A DNA stretch of 64,000 nt, taken from the NCBI RefSeq assembly GCF_947179515.1, contig NC_067481.1, positions 7,943,570-8,007,569 of the forward strand, in the 5' to 3' direction. The notes beneath the pieces are model-generated. The model worked only from the letters and a program-made list of their open reading frames with translations. It searched no databases and was not told the origin of the DNA. Shown here in pieces: positions 62,958 to 64,000 of this stretch (positions are counted from its first letter, which is position 1; each line of letters opens with the position of its first letter). The position numbers and the translations under genes were made by a program. The stretch comes from Apodemus sylvaticus. Taxonomy: Eukaryota > Chordata > Mammalia > Rodentia > Muridae.

Positions 62958-62985
62958 GTGTCTATTTATTTATTTATTTATTTAT
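62958..62985. repeat. (TTTA)n microsatellite
   Basis: Six ATTT units. Confidence 0.95.
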
Positions 62986-64000
62986 CTTCTTCTTTAGACA
63001 ACTCGGGTCTGGGAAGGAGATGGATTCTCCGCCAGGTGCAGGATCAGTGTCCTCCAAAGATCTCAGCAGCGGGCATACTTGCTAATAGGTCTCTTCTCTC
63101 TTGGCAAAGCTGTTACCACCTGTTTCTGCAGATGTGCCATTCTTGACCAAGGCCACAGCCTTCCCAGCCAGAAGTCTAGGTGGACAGAGAGCACCAGCCA
63201 GCCTTCTAAGGACCAGGGAGCCTATATTTGCCCTGCCAGCTGCTTGCTCAGGCTCTGGTCTCTGAGTAATGAAGTCAGCCCGGGGTGGGGGAAGCAGAGC
63301 AGGTGGCTCTGATAAGGATGAAACAAAATGAATGTGTTTTCAAAGTTTCCCCCAGGCCCCAGCAGCATTCTGCAGAACTGTAATCCTATTTTGTAAATAG
63401 ATGGAATTGCTTTTTTTTTTTTTCTTCTCCCTTTTAACCCATTGGAGATACAAAGCCAGCTGTGGTTCTTCCTCAGAGTGAGCTGGGCCCCTCCTTTTTC
63501 CCTGTTTCTCATTGAAAGCAACCTGTCCCTTCCTTCCCAGTGGCCCTGTGTCCCCATGTGCTGATGTGAGGCTCAGGAAGGTGCTGGTCCTCCAGTTCTG
63601 CTCTGACCAGCCAGTGCCCAAAGCTGTAGTCAGAATTAGACCTCTCAGAGTCCCCGGGCTGGGAAGCAGGCTGGAGAACTGGGGTCTCTTCCGACTCCTT
63701 CCTGAGTCTCTCTCTTCTCTCCTGTACAGGTGTTGTTCGGACAGGGGATGTGGGCAGCCACAAGGGACCCCAGCAAAGTGTCCAGGAATGGCCTCTGGTG
63801 ACCCTTGAGGAATCTCTGGCTGTTTTCAGAGTCAGTGGAGACACAGCAGGACTTTCAAAGGGTAGCCATGACCCTATGTGGCCTCTGATGCTCCCCGCCC
63901 CCAGAGGCAGAGATTGGGGAGTCAAGATACCAAAACAACCATGTGACTGCAACGTAGGGACTTGGCTTAGAGAGACAGTGGTGGCCATGACTTGGTAACA
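62986..64000. other. 1 kb single-copy-looking sequence to window end
   Basis: Poly-T at 63411-63423. A pyrimidine-rich 3' splice-site-like signal ends in 'ctctcctgtacag' at about 63729. The 159-codon minus frame (63509-63988) has no recognised domain. Confidence 0.45.

Noticed and set aside
63509..63988. 159-codon minus-strand frame as a gene
   Set aside because: No recognisable domain, no splice context; overlapping frames exist on the plus strand in the same GC-moderate sequence.

Overview
This is a stretch of rodent nuclear DNA, almost certainly mouse. It carries many copies of B1, B2, B3, B4-class and ID SINEs, rodent MaLR LTRs (MT- and ORR1-like), a mouse-type L1 3' end with a 13-bp target duplication, three solo LTRs of the 6-bp-duplication type, URR1-like hAT fossils, and very long CA/TG, TC and tetranucleotide microsatellites. 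I found no protein-coding gene I can defend and no rRNA, tRNA or snRNA gene. There is no operon-like organisation, CRISPR array or prokaryotic feature. The many short open frames lie mostly in microsatellites or repeats. SINE, LTR and LINE family names below come from memory of consensus sequences and are less certain than the repeat class.

Layout. 0-8 kb: SINEs, a MaLR LTR block at 2.0-3.4 kb, an old MaLR-like remnant and a URR1 transposon. 8.3-11.9 kb: lower repeat density with an 8-bp TAAT-type dyad (8.54 kb), an ORR1-like LTR, a solo ERVK-type LTR (9.97-10.75 kb) and a strong candidate conserved non-coding block (11.1-11.54 kb). 12-32 kb: the most repeat-packed part, with nested SINEs, a 430-bp ATCC tract, and what looks like one ancient L1 broken into four collinear pieces. 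32-39.5 kb: a 450-bp CA-rich tract, B1 and URR1 nests, an LTR with a clean 6-bp duplication, and a truncated mouse L1 with a 13-bp duplication. 40.3-41.3 kb: AT-rich candidate regulatory sequence. 42-51.9 kb: rodent repeats, a Z-DNA-prone TG/CG tract, a third solo LTR, a 620-bp TATAG-type tract and an L1 tail that appears 5'-inverted. 52-64 kb: the most single-copy part, with a GC-rich promoter-like patch, a perfect 13-bp hairpin, a palindrome with nuclear-receptor-like half-sites and another AT-rich candidate enhancer near 55.9 kb.

The pattern (no exons, spaced AT-rich low-repeat islands rich in TAAT-like words) fits an intergenic or intronic regulatory landscape, possibly near a developmental gene. 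That is inference; I cannot name the locus. I did not find an undescribed biological system. The most useful leads are the candidate regulatory islands, the inverted and tandem repeat structures, and the datable insertion structures.
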